Notes: generated by a model not told the origin, from the letters alone. Positions 8,908-17,796 are shown, counted from the stretch's first letter. The stretch is DNA of 64,000 nucleotides from Beijerinckiaceae bacterium (GCA_947452005.1 CANGBC010000003.1:1-64000), one strand, 5' to 3'. Numbers and translations are program-made.

Positions 8908-9309
8908 TCATTTTTCCGGGTCGAGCAAATAACGAGGATCAACATCGAGAGCCTCCGCGATCTTGCGCAATGTCTGGGGTGCGCCGACCCGTTTTCCGGC
9001 CTCCAGATCGCTGAGATAGCCTTGGGTAAAGCCCGTTTTTTCAGCCAGTTCAGCTTGGGTGACCGCGCGCCAGTTCCGAAGTGCTCTCAAAATGCCCTCA
9101 CCCTTCAAAACCCGCGCGCTCACCTCCGGTGGCAGAACAACACTCAAGCCAGCCTTCAGGCGGGCCATGCGCTCATCATAAATCGCCACCAGCTCGGCAT
9201 TTTCCTCAGCATCCTCAATTCGCTGCATCAGCGCATCAAATTCCGCCCGCGTCAGCAGAACCATTTCGGCACCGCCGATATCAACGAATTTGGGATTGAG
9301 TTCGCCCAT
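8908..9309 (-). CDS. XRE-family antitoxin of a toxin-antitoxin pair
   Basis: A 133-residue protein directly after a RelE-type toxin gene. Residues about 78-130 form a Cro/CI-type helix-turn-helix (RNWRAVTQAELAEKTGFTQGYLSDLEAG, then TLRKIAEALDVDPRYLL). The N-terminal 45 residues (FVDIGGAEMVLLTRAEFDALMQRIEDAEEN) look like the toxin-binding part of Phd/YefM-like antitoxins. The start at MGELNP is chosen because it follows the toxin stop by one base, with CGGAGA upstream inside the toxin gene; the longer frame would overlap the toxin. It probably represses its own operon. Confidence 0.85.
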   Translation of the reverse strand: MGELNPKFVDIGGAEMVLLTRAEFDALMQRIEDAEENAELVAIYDERMARLKAGLSVVLPPEVSARVLKGEGILRALRNWRAVTQAELAEKTGFTQGYLSDLEAGKRVGAPQTLRKIAEALDVDPRYLLDPEK

Positions 9310-9310
9310 C

Positions 9311-9562
9311 TCAATGTCTCCGGTATGTCGCCTCGTTCCGGCGGCCAATGTAGATCGCAAGGACTGTCGATCCGTCCTCGGTCAAAATCACGCGGTAATT
9401 TCCAACCCGCAAACGAAAGCCTGAACGACCGACCATGCGGATGACGTCGCCCCTGCTGGTGAGCGCATAGCCGATCAAAGCCTCTTCGATCGCCCTTTGC
9501 GCCTTCGGCGGGAGAGCGTCAAAGTCCCGTTCAGCATCTTTGCTCAAAACAATCGTCTTCAT
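9311..9562 (-). CDS. RelE/ParE/HigB superfamily toxin
   Basis: An 83-residue basic protein with the RelE/ParE pattern: N-terminal VLSKDAERDFDALPPKAQRAIEEALIGYA helices, then strands FRLRVGNYRVILTEDGSTVLAIYIGRRNEATYRR. The RVGNYRVI strand and C-terminal Arg-rich GRRNEATYRR match RelE-type mRNA interferases. I start it at MKTIVLSK; ten more residues are possible upstream but lack support. The toxin-first order is HigBA-like. A 12-bp palindrome lies just upstream. Confidence 0.88.
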   Translation of the reverse strand: MKTIVLSKDAERDFDALPPKAQRAIEEALIGYALTSRGDVIRMVGRSGFRLRVGNYRVILTEDGSTVLAIYIGRRNEATYRRH

Positions 9563-9576
9563 GAAAATATCGCAAA

Positions 9577-9588
9577 ATATAGCTATAT
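9577..9588. promoter_or_regulatory. Palindrome upstream of the toxin gene, probable operator
   Basis: ATATAGCTATAT is a perfect 12-bp palindrome 14 bases before the toxin start. It overlaps likely -10 sequences on the minus strand, with TTGAGA upstream as a possible -35. It is the natural candidate site for autorepression by the XRE antitoxin. The 160 bases between here and 9753 show nothing else. Confidence 0.5.
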
Positions 9589-9752
9589 GCAAGAGCGGCG
9601 AAAGAATTTCTCAAGCTTGCCACGCCTTTGCGCTCCGAGCCACCCCACAAAAAGCCGGGACTAATCCCTAAGGCCCGGTTGCAGCGCTCCACCCCCGCCC
9701 TAGGATGGGGGCAGAGCCCAACGTAAGGGCCGGGAAAATCAGGGAGGGGCGC

Positions 9753-10796
9753 ATGGCTTTGCGCATTCTGGGGCTCGTTGGAGCCGGGTTGATGGCGGCC
9801 GCCAACTTGGCCGTTGCCGCGGATGATACAGTCGCCACATTCTACAAGGGAAAGACGGTCACTGTGCTGATCGGCTCGTCGCCGGGCGGTGGCTATGATC
9901 TTTATGGCCGCATCATCTCGCGCCATCTGGGCCAGCATATTCCCGGTGCCCCCACCGTTGTGCCTGCCAACATGCCGGGTGCGGGCAGCCACACGGCGGC
10001 TGCGCATATTTACAATGCCGCCAACAAGGACGGCACCGTCATCGGCGCGCTGCAATCGCCTGTGGCTTTCGAGCCTTTCCTGGCTGGCCGCAGCTTCAAT
10101 TACGACCCGACCAAATTCGTCTATCTCGGCAGCGCCAATGATGACGTCTATCTGTGCATCGCGCGCGTCGATGCACCCGTGCAGAAATTTGAAGATTTGC
10201 TCAGCAAAGAATTGCTGATGGGCGGCGTGCAATCATCATCGCCTGCCGACAATCCGATCTTCATCAACAATGTGCTCAATACGAAATTCAAGGTCATCAC
10301 CGGCTATCCGGGCACCCGCGAGATTGGCCTGGCCATTGATCGCGGCGAAGTGCATGGCGCGTGCGGTGTCGCGTGGCCCTCCATCTCGGTGACAAACCCC
10401 GGCTGGTTTGAGGGCAACAAACCGGGGCGCATGCGCGTGCTGGTGCAGACACACGCCACGGGTGCAGCTGATCTCAATGCGCAAGGCGTGCCCAAGATCA
10501 CCGACTTTGCCAAGACAGATGAGCAGCGCGCCATGCTGGATCTGTATTTCAGCCAAACGGCTTTTGGTCGCCCCTATCTCGTCTCACCCGATGTGCCAGC
10601 CGAGCGCATTGCGGCCCTGCGCGTGGCTTTCAAGGCAACCATTGAAGACCCCAAGCTGCAGGAAGAAACCAAGCGCATTGGTGTTGAGGCCAATCATGTG
10701 CCCGGCGAAAAGCTGCAAGACATGGTGAAGCGGCTCTATGCGACACCCGCTGATCTGACGAGCAAAATGAAAGCTGCGACGATCCCTAAAAACTGA
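9753..10796 (+). CDS. Tripartite tricarboxylate transporter receptor (TctC/Bug family)
   Basis: A 347-residue periplasmic solute-binding protein. The signal peptide is MALRILGLVGAGLMAAANLAVA, with cleavage before ADDT. The mature part opens FYKGKTVTVLIGSSPGGGYDLYGRIISRHLG and has VVPANMPGAGS, the two conserved ligand loops of the Bug fold. The family binds carboxylates and related small molecules for TctAB-type permeases. No tctA or tctB is present nearby, so this is an orphan receptor. The start at 9753 follows AGGGAGGGG; a longer frame upstream lacks support. It is probably co-transcribed with the MetE-like gene 30 bases downstream. Confidence 0.92.
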   Translation: MALRILGLVGAGLMAAANLAVAADDTVATFYKGKTVTVLIGSSPGGGYDLYGRIISRHLGQHIPGAPTVVPANMPGAGSHTAAAHIYNAANKDGTVIGALQSPVAFEPFLAGRSFNYDPTKFVYLGSANDDVYLCIARVDAPVQKFEDLLSKELLMGGVQSSSPADNPIFINNVLNTKFKVITGYPGTREIGLAIDRGEVHGACGVAWPSISVTNPGWFEGNKPGRMRVLVQTHATGAADLNAQGVPKITDFAKTDEQRAMLDLYFSQTAFGRPYLVSPDVPAERIAALRVAFKATIEDPKLQEETKRIGVEANHVPGEKLQDMVKRLYATPADLTSKMKAATIPKN

Positions 10797-10826
10797 TCGC
10801 GCCAAAAAACAAGAAAAGGATAACAC

Positions 10827-11915
10827 ATGGCCAAGCCTCCTTTCCGCGCCGAGCACATCGGCAGCTTGCTGCGTCCGGCAGCTCTTCTCGACATGCGTGA
10901 AAAATATCGGCGCAGCGAAGTCACGTTCGCAGAACTTGAAGCCGCCACAAGTGCGGCGATTGAAGAGGCCGTGCGCCTCCAGGAGCGCGTCGGCCTTGAA
11001 GTCGTCACCGATGGTGAATATCGCCGCGAGGCCTATCATTCCTATTTCTTTCGCCAGCTCGGCGAAGTCTCGCTCGACAATCCCGCAGACCATCAGGCGC
11101 ATGGACGTGGCGCGCAGCCACAAGCCACCATTGCCTCGCGGCTCAAATGGACCAAGCCCATCCATGTGCCCGATTTTGAATTTCTCAAAGCCCGCACCAA
11201 GGCAACGCCAAAGATCACCATTCCTGGCCCCTGCGCCCTGCATTTTCGCGGTGGCAATCAGGCCGCGCTGGCCTCGGCCTACAGCGATATGGATCTCTTT
11301 TGGGACGACATGATCGCCGCCTATCGCGCCGAGCTGACTGCTCTGGCAGCAGCGGGCTGCACCTATGTGCAGATTGATGAGACCGCCTTTGCCAAATTCG
11401 GCGATGCCGATGTGCAAGCCCAGCTTGCTGCGCGCGGGGATGATTGGGACAAGCTCATCGATTTTTATATCGATGTCACCAACCGTGTGTTGCGCGACCT
11501 GCCCGCCTCGCTGACCATCGGCATGCATTTGTGCCGGGGCAATCGCGGTGGCAAATGGCATGCCGAAGGCAGTTATGAAACGGTCGCAGATCGTCTCTTC
11601 AACAAGCTCGATATCACGACCTTCTTTCTGGAATATGATTCCCCGCGCGCAGGCACATTCACGCCGCTGCGTCTGGTGCCCAAAGACAAGCATGTCATTC
11701 TGGGCCTCGTCTCAACAAAGTCAGACGAACTTGAAGACAAAGACACGCTCAAGCGGCGCATCGAAGAGGCCACGCAATTTGTGGCGCTCGACAAGCTCGG
11801 CATCAGCCCGCAATGCGGCTTTGCCAGCGTGGAAAGCGGCAATCCGATTTCACCCGCCACACAGGAAGCCAAGCTGAAACGCGTGGTGGATGTGGCGCGC
11901 GAGGTTTGGGGCTGA
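10827..11915 (+). CDS. MetE-like (cobalamin-independent methionine synthase C-domain) protein
   Basis: A 362-residue single-domain protein matching the C-terminal catalytic half of MetE, like the YxjG/YxjH group. The zinc ligands appear intact: His and Cys in GMHLCRGN (near residue 235), Glu in FFLEYDS, and Cys in SPQCGFASVESGN near the end. It lacks the N-terminal half that helps bind the polyglutamate folate, so the methyl donor may be different or smaller. AAAAGGA lies 9 bases before the ATG. It follows a TctC-type receptor gene by 30 bases, suggesting the receptor and enzyme may serve the same imported compound. The genome also has metH. Confidence 0.88.
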   Translation: MAKPPFRAEHIGSLLRPAALLDMREKYRRSEVTFAELEAATSAAIEEAVRLQERVGLEVVTDGEYRREAYHSYFFRQLGEVSLDNPADHQAHGRGAQPQATIASRLKWTKPIHVPDFEFLKARTKATPKITIPGPCALHFRGGNQAALASAYSDMDLFWDDMIAAYRAELTALAAAGCTYVQIDETAFAKFGDADVQAQLAARGDDWDKLIDFYIDVTNRVLRDLPASLTIGMHLCRGNRGGKWHAEGSYETVADRLFNKLDITTFFLEYDSPRAGTFTPLRLVPKDKHVILGLVSTKSDELEDKDTLKRRIEEATQFVALDKLGISPQCGFASVESGNPISPATQEAKLKRVVDVAREVWG

Positions 11916-11927
11916 GCGCGCTTGTAC

Positions 11928-12071
11928 CCCTCCCCCTTGAGGGGAGGGGCTAGGGGTGGGGGTCGCGCAATCTGGCTTATTCAGCGCCAACCCATACCAA
12001 CGTCAAACATGACGCGACCCCCACCCCGCTCGGGCTCCCGCCCGAGTCGTCCCTCCCCTCAAGGGGGAGGG
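11928..12071. repeat. Palindromic repeat, family C (MITE-like)
   Basis: A 144-bp element. The ends are a perfect 21-bp inverted repeat starting CCCTCCCCCTTGAGG (11928-11948 and 12051-12071). Inside, GGGGTGGGGGTCGCG and CGCGACCCCCACCCC form a second 15-bp perfect pair. It lies between convergent genes and runs 13 bases into miaA, supplying its last codons and stop. Confidence 0.9.
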
Positions 12072-12979
12072 AGGGATCGCAGCGACGATGACACGACATC
12101 CCACGCCGCCTCCGGCGCGACCATTTCAAATTCCGGCAATTGGTGGCGCACAAAAGTGAACTGGCGTTTGGAATAAGCGCGCGTATCGCGCTGGCCGCGC
12201 TCGATGGCGGCCTCAAGCGTCGAGGCACCGCGCAGATAATCAATCAACCCCGGCACGCCATGCGCACGCATGACGGGCAGCGCCGGGTCCAGACCACGTG
12301 CGGCCAGGACTTCAACCTCGCTCAGCGCACCCTCATCCATCATGGTGACAAAACGCGCATCAATGCGCGCCTTCAAAACCTCTCGCTCAGGCACGAGAAA
12401 AAAGGCGCGCGTGGTCGATGGCTCCAAGAGAGGCACTCCGGGGCGCGCCTGAAACGAAACCAGCGGCGCGCCGGTGGCTTCAAACACTTCCAGCGCGCGC
12501 AGAATGCGTTGCGGATCAGACGGGCGCAGGCCCGCCGCTGTGGCCGGATCAACAGCTGACAGGCGCGCATGCAGCTCAGGCGCGCTCAGCCCCTCGGCCT
12601 CAGCCCGCACACGCGACCGCACATCGTCAGGGACAGCTGGAATATCAGACAGGCCACGCAGCAGCGCCTTGAAATACATGCCCGTGCCGCCCGTGAAGAT
12701 CGGCAGGCGGCCCTGCGCGCGAAGCTCGCCAATCAGCGCCTTGGCATCCTCGACCCAGCGCCCGACGGAGTAATTCTCCAAGCCGTCCACATGGCCAAAG
12801 AGCCGGTGGGGCACTTGCGCCTCCTCTGCGAGGGAGGGGCGCGCCGTGATGGTCCGCAAATCCCGGTAGACCTGCATCGAGTCGGCATTCACGACGACGC
12901 CGCCTGTGGCCTCAGCCACCCGGATGGCCAGTGCGGACTTGCCGCTGGCCGTCGGTCCTGCAATGAGAAGGGCAGACAT
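12059..12979 (-). CDS. miaA: tRNA dimethylallyltransferase
   Basis: Transfers the dimethylallyl group to A37 of tRNAs that read codons starting with U. The 306-residue protein starts MSALLIAGPTASGKSA (P-loop at residues 7-14). It has VVNADSMQVYRDL with the catalytic Asp, FTGGTGMYFKALL and the DPQRILRALEVFEATG helix. The tail YSKRQFTFVRHQLPEF matches the family tRNA-binding end. A GTG three codons upstream is a possible alternative start. The final residues (Ser-Leu-Pro-Pro-Pro) and stop are encoded by the inverted repeat of element C, so the natural C-terminus may have been replaced. It is divergent from serB with 26 bases between starts. Confidence 0.95.
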   Translation of the reverse strand: MSALLIAGPTASGKSALAIRVAEATGGVVVNADSMQVYRDLRTITARPSLAEEAQVPHRLFGHVDGLENYSVGRWVEDAKALIGELRAQGRLPIFTGGTGMYFKALLRGLSDIPAVPDDVRSRVRAEAEGLSAPELHARLSAVDPATAAGLRPSDPQRILRALEVFEATGAPLVSFQARPGVPLLEPSTTRAFFLVPEREVLKARIDARFVTMMDEGALSEVEVLAARGLDPALPVMRAHGVPGLIDYLRGASTLEAAIERGQRDTRAYSKRQFTFVRHQLPEFEMVAPEAAWDVVSSSLRSLPPP

Positions 12980-13005
12980 TTCAACCACGGTCCGAAAGCC
13001 CCTTC

Positions 13006-13902
13006 ATGACTTTTGTCGCCACGCTCGTCTCCAACCCCGCCCGCCCCGCGCTCGATGAGGCGCTGTTGGCCAAGGCCGCCTCGGCCCTGCCCGCCGCCGC
13101 CCAGCCCGTCTGGCTGGCGCATGGCATTGCTGCTGACCTCTCCTTCGCACCTCAGGGGCCGACAGACAACCGCGCGCTGGCTGATGCCATTCGCGTGGCT
13201 CTCAATGGCGCACCCATTGATGTCATCGTGCAGGAAGCCGCAACGAGACGGAAGAAGCTTTTTCTGGCCGATATGGATTCCACCATGATCGGTCAGGAAT
13301 GCATCGATGAGCTCGCCGATTATGTCGGCAAGAAAGAGCATGTCGCAGCCATCACCGAGCGCGCCATGCGCGGCGAGATCGAATTCGAGCCAGCGCTTCG
13401 CGAACGCGTGGCGCTGCTCAAAGGGCTCGATGCCAAGATTGTCACGCAAGTGATTGCCGAACGCATCACCTTTACGCCGGGCGGGCGCGAACTCGTGCGC
13501 ACCATGCGCGCGAATGGCGCCCATACCGCGCTTGTGTCGGGTGGCTTTACCTTGTTCACCAGTGCGGTGGCTGAGGCCATCGGCTTTCATGAAAACCGCG
13601 CCAATGTTTTGATCGTCGAAGACGATCAATTCGCAGGCCTCGTCACCGAGCCCATTCTTGGCAAGGAAGCCAAACTCGCGTCCCTCATCGAATTGCGCGA
13701 GAAGCATGGACTGCGCCCGCAAGACACAATGGCTGTGGGCGATGGTGCAAATGATCTCGCCATGCTGGGTGAAGCCGGACTGGGTGTGGCCTTTTATGCC
13801 AAGCCAGCAGTAGCGGCTGCAGCCCATGCGCGCATCGATCATTCAGACCTGAGCGCGCTGCTTTATGCGCAGGGGTATAAGCAGAGTGATTTTGTGAGAT
13901 AG
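13006..13902 (+). CDS. serB: Phosphoserine phosphatase
   Basis: Dephosphorylates phosphoserine, the last step of serine synthesis. It has 298 residues: an N-terminal ACT-like region of about 80 residues, then a HAD domain. Motif I is FLADMDSTMIGQE with nucleophile Asp near residue 90. Motif II is ALVSGGFTLF. Motif III and IV are Lys in EPILGKEAKL and VGDGANDLAMLGEAGLGVAF. These match SerB rather than a general HAD phosphatase. It is divergent from miaA, an arrangement common in Rhizobiales. A family B repeat separates it from the convergent degP gene. Confidence 0.96.
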   Translation: MTFVATLVSNPARPALDEALLAKAASALPAAAQPVWLAHGIAADLSFAPQGPTDNRALADAIRVALNGAPIDVIVQEAATRRKKLFLADMDSTMIGQECIDELADYVGKKEHVAAITERAMRGEIEFEPALRERVALLKGLDAKIVTQVIAERITFTPGGRELVRTMRANGAHTALVSGGFTLFTSAVAEAIGFHENRANVLIVEDDQFAGLVTEPILGKEAKLASLIELREKHGLRPQDTMAVGDGANDLAMLGEAGLGVAFYAKPAVAAAAHARIDHSDLSALLYAQGYKQSDFVR

Positions 13903-13913
13903 CACCACGCACG

Positions 13914-14036
13914 CCTCCCCTCTCCCGCTTGCGGGAGAGGGTGGCCGCCGGAGGCGGTCGGGTGAGGGTGAGTGCGGCTGAACCGCCCTCATCCGTCGCG
14001 TTTCACGCGACACCTTCTCCCGTAAACGGGAGAAGG
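13914..14036. repeat. Interspersed palindromic repeat, family B, copy 2
   Basis: Near-identical in layout to copy 1: CCTCTCCCGC/GCGGGAGAGG, a GCCGCC/GGCGG hairpin, GGTGAGGGTGAGTGCGGC, GAACCGCCCTCATCCGTCG, a CGCG palindrome and CTTCTCCCG/CGGGAGAAG. It lies between convergent serB and degP, where its hairpins could end both transcripts. Confidence 0.92.
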
Positions 14037-14045
14037 AGATCTGCA

Positions 14046-15554
14046 TCAATCCAAATTCAGCGCCACAAAACGCACATCACCCTGCGCATTGGCGACAAGG
14101 AACAGCGCCGACTTGCGGCCCTGATCCTTCAGAACCTTGGTGCGCGCAGCAATATCTGTGGGCTTGGACACAGCTTCCTGATTGATCTCAACAATCGTGT
14201 CACCCGGCTGGATCCGCTTTTCGGATGCCACCGAATTGGCGTCCACATTGGTCACGACCACGCCCTTCACGCTGTCCTTAATGGCAAACTTTTTGCGGGC
14301 ATCGGCGTCGAGTGAGCCGAATTCCATGCCGAAAGCTTTCTGCACGGCGGAGCGTCCGGGTTGGGCATCCGTCTGTGTCTTCTTGTCGAGCGAGGCTTGT
14401 TTCTCACCGTCTTCGAGACGCCCGAGCGTGACTTTCAAAGTCAGCTCTTTGCCATCGCGCATGACGAGCACGTCCACCTGCTTGCCGACGGGGGTCGCGG
14501 CCACAAGCTTGGGCAGATCACGCGACTCCGTCACATCCTTGCCGTCAAACTTGAGAATGACATCGCCCGCCTTCATGCCAGCGGGCTTGCCCGGACCCTT
14601 TTCGTCCACGACAGCCACCAGCGCGCCGCGTGCTTTGCCAAGCTTCAGGCTTTCGGCAATGGCGTCATCAACATTCTGGATGCGCACACCGAGCCACCCA
14701 CGACGCGTCTCGCCGAAGCTGATCAGCTGATCAATGATCGGCTGCACGGTGGCCGATGGCGTGGCAAAGCCAATGCCGACAGAACCGCCAGACGGCGACA
14801 GGATCGCCGTGTTCACGCCAATCACATCGCCGTTCATGTTGAACAGCGGGCCGCCCGAATTGCCCTTGTTAATCGAGGCATCGGTCTGGATGTAATTGTC
14901 GTAAGGGCCGCTATCGATATTGCGGTTGCGCGCCGAGACAATGCCCGCCGTCACCGTGCCGCCCAGACCGAAGGGATTGCCGACCGCCATCACCCATTCG
15001 CCAACGCGCATTTTTTCGCTGTCGCCGAACTTCACCGCATTGAGAGGCTTGTCGGGCTTCACGCGCAAAACCGCGATGTCGACTTTGGCGTCTTTGCCGA
15101 TGATCTCAGCCTTCAGCTTTTGCCCATCGGTAAAGATCACGGTGATTTCGGTGGCGTCTGCGATGACGTGATTATTGGTGATCACAATGCCGGCGGGATC
15201 GATCACAAAGCCCGAGCCCAGTGACGAGGAGCGGCGCTGGCGTGGTGCCTGGCCTTGGCCTTGCCCCTCATTGCCGCCCTGCCCCTGACGGCGGCGGAAA
15301 AATTCTTCAAACAGATCATCGAACGGCGTGCCCGGCGGCAGATTGGGGACGCCCGCGCGCTTTTCTTCGACTGTGGTGGAGGCGGAAATATTGACCACCG
15401 CCGAGCTGACGGTCTCAGCCAGGTCAGCAAAACTTTCAGGCGCGCTGCGCGCCTGCGCCACGACGGGCGCCAGCGGCGTGACAACCAAGGAAAGAGCCAG
15501 CGCGGCACAAGCGGTGCGCTGGAAGCTCTGGGAAACAAGCGAACGGACACCCAT
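14046..15554 (-). CDS. degP: Do-family periplasmic serine protease/chaperone
   Basis: HtrA/DegP-type protease that degrades or refolds damaged envelope proteins. The 502-residue form starts at MGVRSLVS because GGAGGAAGA stands 6 bases before that ATG; a frame nine codons longer is unlikely. It has a signal peptide (ALALSLVVTPLAPVVAQA), then a trypsin-like domain with His in IVITNNHVIAD, Asp in KVDIAVLRV and Ser in INKGNSGGPLFNMNGDVIG. Two PDZ domains follow (RRGWLGVRIQNV and FAIKDSVKGVVVTNV). A Gly/Gln-rich flexible loop precedes the His. It lies downstream of hflKC on the same strand, a conserved protein-quality-control cluster. Confidence 0.95.
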   Translation of the reverse strand: MGVRSLVSQSFQRTACAALALSLVVTPLAPVVAQARSAPESFADLAETVSSAVVNISASTTVEEKRAGVPNLPPGTPFDDLFEEFFRRRQGQGGNEGQGQGQAPRQRRSSSLGSGFVIDPAGIVITNNHVIADATEITVIFTDGQKLKAEIIGKDAKVDIAVLRVKPDKPLNAVKFGDSEKMRVGEWVMAVGNPFGLGGTVTAGIVSARNRNIDSGPYDNYIQTDASINKGNSGGPLFNMNGDVIGVNTAILSPSGGSVGIGFATPSATVQPIIDQLISFGETRRGWLGVRIQNVDDAIAESLKLGKARGALVAVVDEKGPGKPAGMKAGDVILKFDGKDVTESRDLPKLVAATPVGKQVDVLVMRDGKELTLKVTLGRLEDGEKQASLDKKTQTDAQPGRSAVQKAFGMEFGSLDADARKKFAIKDSVKGVVVTNVDANSVASEKRIQPGDTIVEINQEAVSKPTDIAARTKVLKDQGRKSALFLVANAQGDVRFVALNLD

Positions 15555-15675
15555 GGCGGGTCTTCCTCCAATGCGGCCCATCAGGGCCTAGATCTTCAAG
15601 CGCAGCGACGGACCCCAAGGGGGGGCCCGTCACCAATCTAGCGGACATTCATGTCTCGACCAGCCCCGCCAGCGC

Positions 15676-16575
15676 TTATCGCGCGGGCGCGGGCTTTTTG
15701 CCGTCCGGCTGGCCGAAGAAACGGAAGAAATCAGACGTCGGGCTCAGGATGAGCCGCGTGTCGCCGGACTTCAAGCCCGTCTCATAGGCCTGCATGGAAC
15801 GGTAAAATGCGAAGAAATTAGGGTCAGCATTGTAAGCTTCCGCAAAAATGCGGTTTCTTTCTGCATCGCCCTCACCGCGCGTCTGGTCGGCCTGGCGCTG
15901 AGAGTCAGCCCGCAAGACGACCACGTCGCGATCCGCACGCGCCCGAATGCGCTGCGCTGTCTCAGCGCCTTGCGCGCGGAATTCCGCCGCCTCACGTGCA
16001 CGTTCCGTGCGCATGCGGTCAAAAACGCGGTCCGAAATCTGCTTGGGCAAATCGGCGCGGCGAATGCGCACATCCACCACTTCGACACCCAAGCGCACGG
16101 CTTCCGCATTCACAAGGTCACGGATCGACACCATGAGGGTCGAGCGCCCCTCGCGGATGATCTGCACCATGGGTGCTTCACCCAAGACGCGGCGCAGCGC
16201 TGATGACAGCACCGAACCCAGTTGGTTGTTGGCGCGCTCAATCGTGCCCACGGTCTGGTAGAAGCGCAAAGCATCAACGATGCGATAGCGCAGGAAAGCA
16301 TCAACTTCGATGCGGTTGTTGTCAGAGGCCAGCACTTCCTGCTTCGGCGTTTCCAGATCAAGGATACGACGATCAAGCAGTGTCACGGTCTCAATGAAGG
16401 GAACCTTCATGTGAAGGCCAGGCTTGGTCACCAAGGCGCGGCCAGCGATAGGCTCACCCAGACGCAGCACGAGTGCCTGCTGGTTCTGTCCCACCGTGAA
16501 GAGCGAGGCAGATCCAACCACCACAGCGACCACAAGGATAATGGCGAGGATCAGTCCATTGACGGGATTTTTCAT
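15676..16575 (-). CDS. hflC: FtsH protease modulator HflC
   Basis: SPFH/prohibitin-family protein that, with HflK, forms a periplasmic cage around the FtsH protease. It has 299 residues with one N-terminal membrane segment (LILAIILVVAVVVGSASLFTV). The SPFH domain follows (QALVLRLGEPIAGR, DRRILDLETPKQEVLASDNNRIEVDAFLRYRI). A long alpha-helical coiled region runs around residues 185-240 (MRTERAREAAEFRAQGAETAQRI). Its ATG overlaps the hflK stop by four bases (ATGA), so the two are translationally coupled. Confidence 0.95.
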   Translation of the reverse strand: MKNPVNGLILAIILVVAVVVGSASLFTVGQNQQALVLRLGEPIAGRALVTKPGLHMKVPFIETVTLLDRRILDLETPKQEVLASDNNRIEVDAFLRYRIVDALRFYQTVGTIERANNQLGSVLSSALRRVLGEAPMVQIIREGRSTLMVSIRDLVNAEAVRLGVEVVDVRIRRADLPKQISDRVFDRMRTERAREAAEFRAQGAETAQRIRARADRDVVVLRADSQRQADQTRGEGDAERNRIFAEAYNADPNFFAFYRSMQAYETGLKSGDTRLILSPTSDFFRFFGQPDGKKPAPAR

Positions 16576-17723
16576 CGCGTAGCACCTCCCTGCGGAGCGA
16601 CAGGTGCAGGCGTGTTCAAGCCCTGCAGCGGCAGATAAGGCACGACACCCGATCCGCCATTCTGATCAATGATCACCTTGTTCATACCAGCGAGCACGCG
16701 CTCCATGGTTTCCAGATAGATACGCTCGCGCGTCACATCCGGTGCGTTCTTGTATTGCTGATAGACCTGCGTGAAGCGCGAGGCCTGGCCCTTGGCTTCA
16801 TTCACAGTCTGTTCGCGATAGCCTTCGGCTTCCTGAATGATGCGCGCTGCATCACCACGCGCTTCTGGCACGACGCGGTTGGCATAGGCTTCCGCCTCAT
16901 TGCGCAGACGATCCTGATCCTGCTGGGCTGCAGTCACATCGCGGAACGCGGCCACAACCTGCTCCGGCGGGTCCACCGACAAGAGCTGCACCTGCAAGAT
17001 CATCACACCCGCCTTGTACTCGTTGAGCACTTTTTGGGTGAGCTCCTGCGCGGCCGGTTCAATCAATTTGCGCTCAGCGGTGAGAATGCGCTGGATCGCC
17101 GTGCGACCAACGATCTCACGCATCACGCTTTCAGCCACGGCACGCACAGTCTCGCGCGGCTCGCGCACGTTGAAGGCGTAATCTTCCGGGCGCACCGGAT
17201 CGATCTGCCAGATGACACGGAATTTCACGTCAGCGATATTTTCATCGCCCGTGAGCATCAGGCTTTCTTCAGCCACATCGATCTGCGTCTGCACATTGGA
17301 GCGGCGACCGTCTTCACGCGCGCGGAAACCAACTTCCGTCGAATTACGATCCGTCACCTGCAATTTTTGCACAGCGCCAATGGGCGACGGCCAATTGTAA
17401 TTGAGGCCTGACGTCGTCTTCGCGTCATAGCGACCGAAGATCATGTTGAGGCCAACCTCATTGGGGCCGACCGTGTAGAAGCCGCTGGCCAGCCAGCCGG
17501 CCACTGCCAGACCCGCAAAGAACGCAATGCCGCGCGCGCCACCGGCGCCGCCGGGCATCGCCTGCCGGAATTTTTCCTGAGAGCGCCGCAGAAGCTCTTC
17601 AAGATCGGGGGGCGTACCATTGCCGCCACCATTGCCATTGCCACCACCAAGCGGGCCTTGACCCCAAGGCCCCTTCGGGCCGGGCTTCCACGGGCCGCCG
17701 CCGGTCTGATTGTTCCACGGCAT
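16572..17723 (-). CDS. hflK: FtsH protease modulator HflK
   Basis: Partner of HflC in the inner-membrane FtsH regulatory complex. It has 383 residues. The N-terminal 60 residues are Gly/Pro-rich (GGGPWKPGPKGPWGQ). One membrane segment follows (IAFFAGLAVAGWLASGFYTV), then the SPFH domain (VGLNMIFGRYDAKTTSGLNYNWPSPIG) and a long helical segment with QDQDRLRNEAEAYANRVVPEARGDA. The start is preceded by AGGAGACATTTT. It is the first gene of hflK-hflC, with degP following. Confidence 0.95.
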   Translation of the reverse strand: MPWNNQTGGGPWKPGPKGPWGQGPLGGGNGNGGGNGTPPDLEELLRRSQEKFRQAMPGGAGGARGIAFFAGLAVAGWLASGFYTVGPNEVGLNMIFGRYDAKTTSGLNYNWPSPIGAVQKLQVTDRNSTEVGFRAREDGRRSNVQTQIDVAEESLMLTGDENIADVKFRVIWQIDPVRPEDYAFNVREPRETVRAVAESVMREIVGRTAIQRILTAERKLIEPAAQELTQKVLNEYKAGVMILQVQLLSVDPPEQVVAAFRDVTAAQQDQDRLRNEAEAYANRVVPEARGDAARIIQEAEGYREQTVNEAKGQASRFTQVYQQYKNAPDVTRERIYLETMERVLAGMNKVIIDQNGGSGVVPYLPLQGLNTPAPVAPQGGATR

Positions 17724-17796
17724 AAAATGTCTCCTCGGTTCGGCTTTCCGCCGCTTGGATCTCAGCTAAGCACGCGAAGGGGTGTTTTCAACGCAC

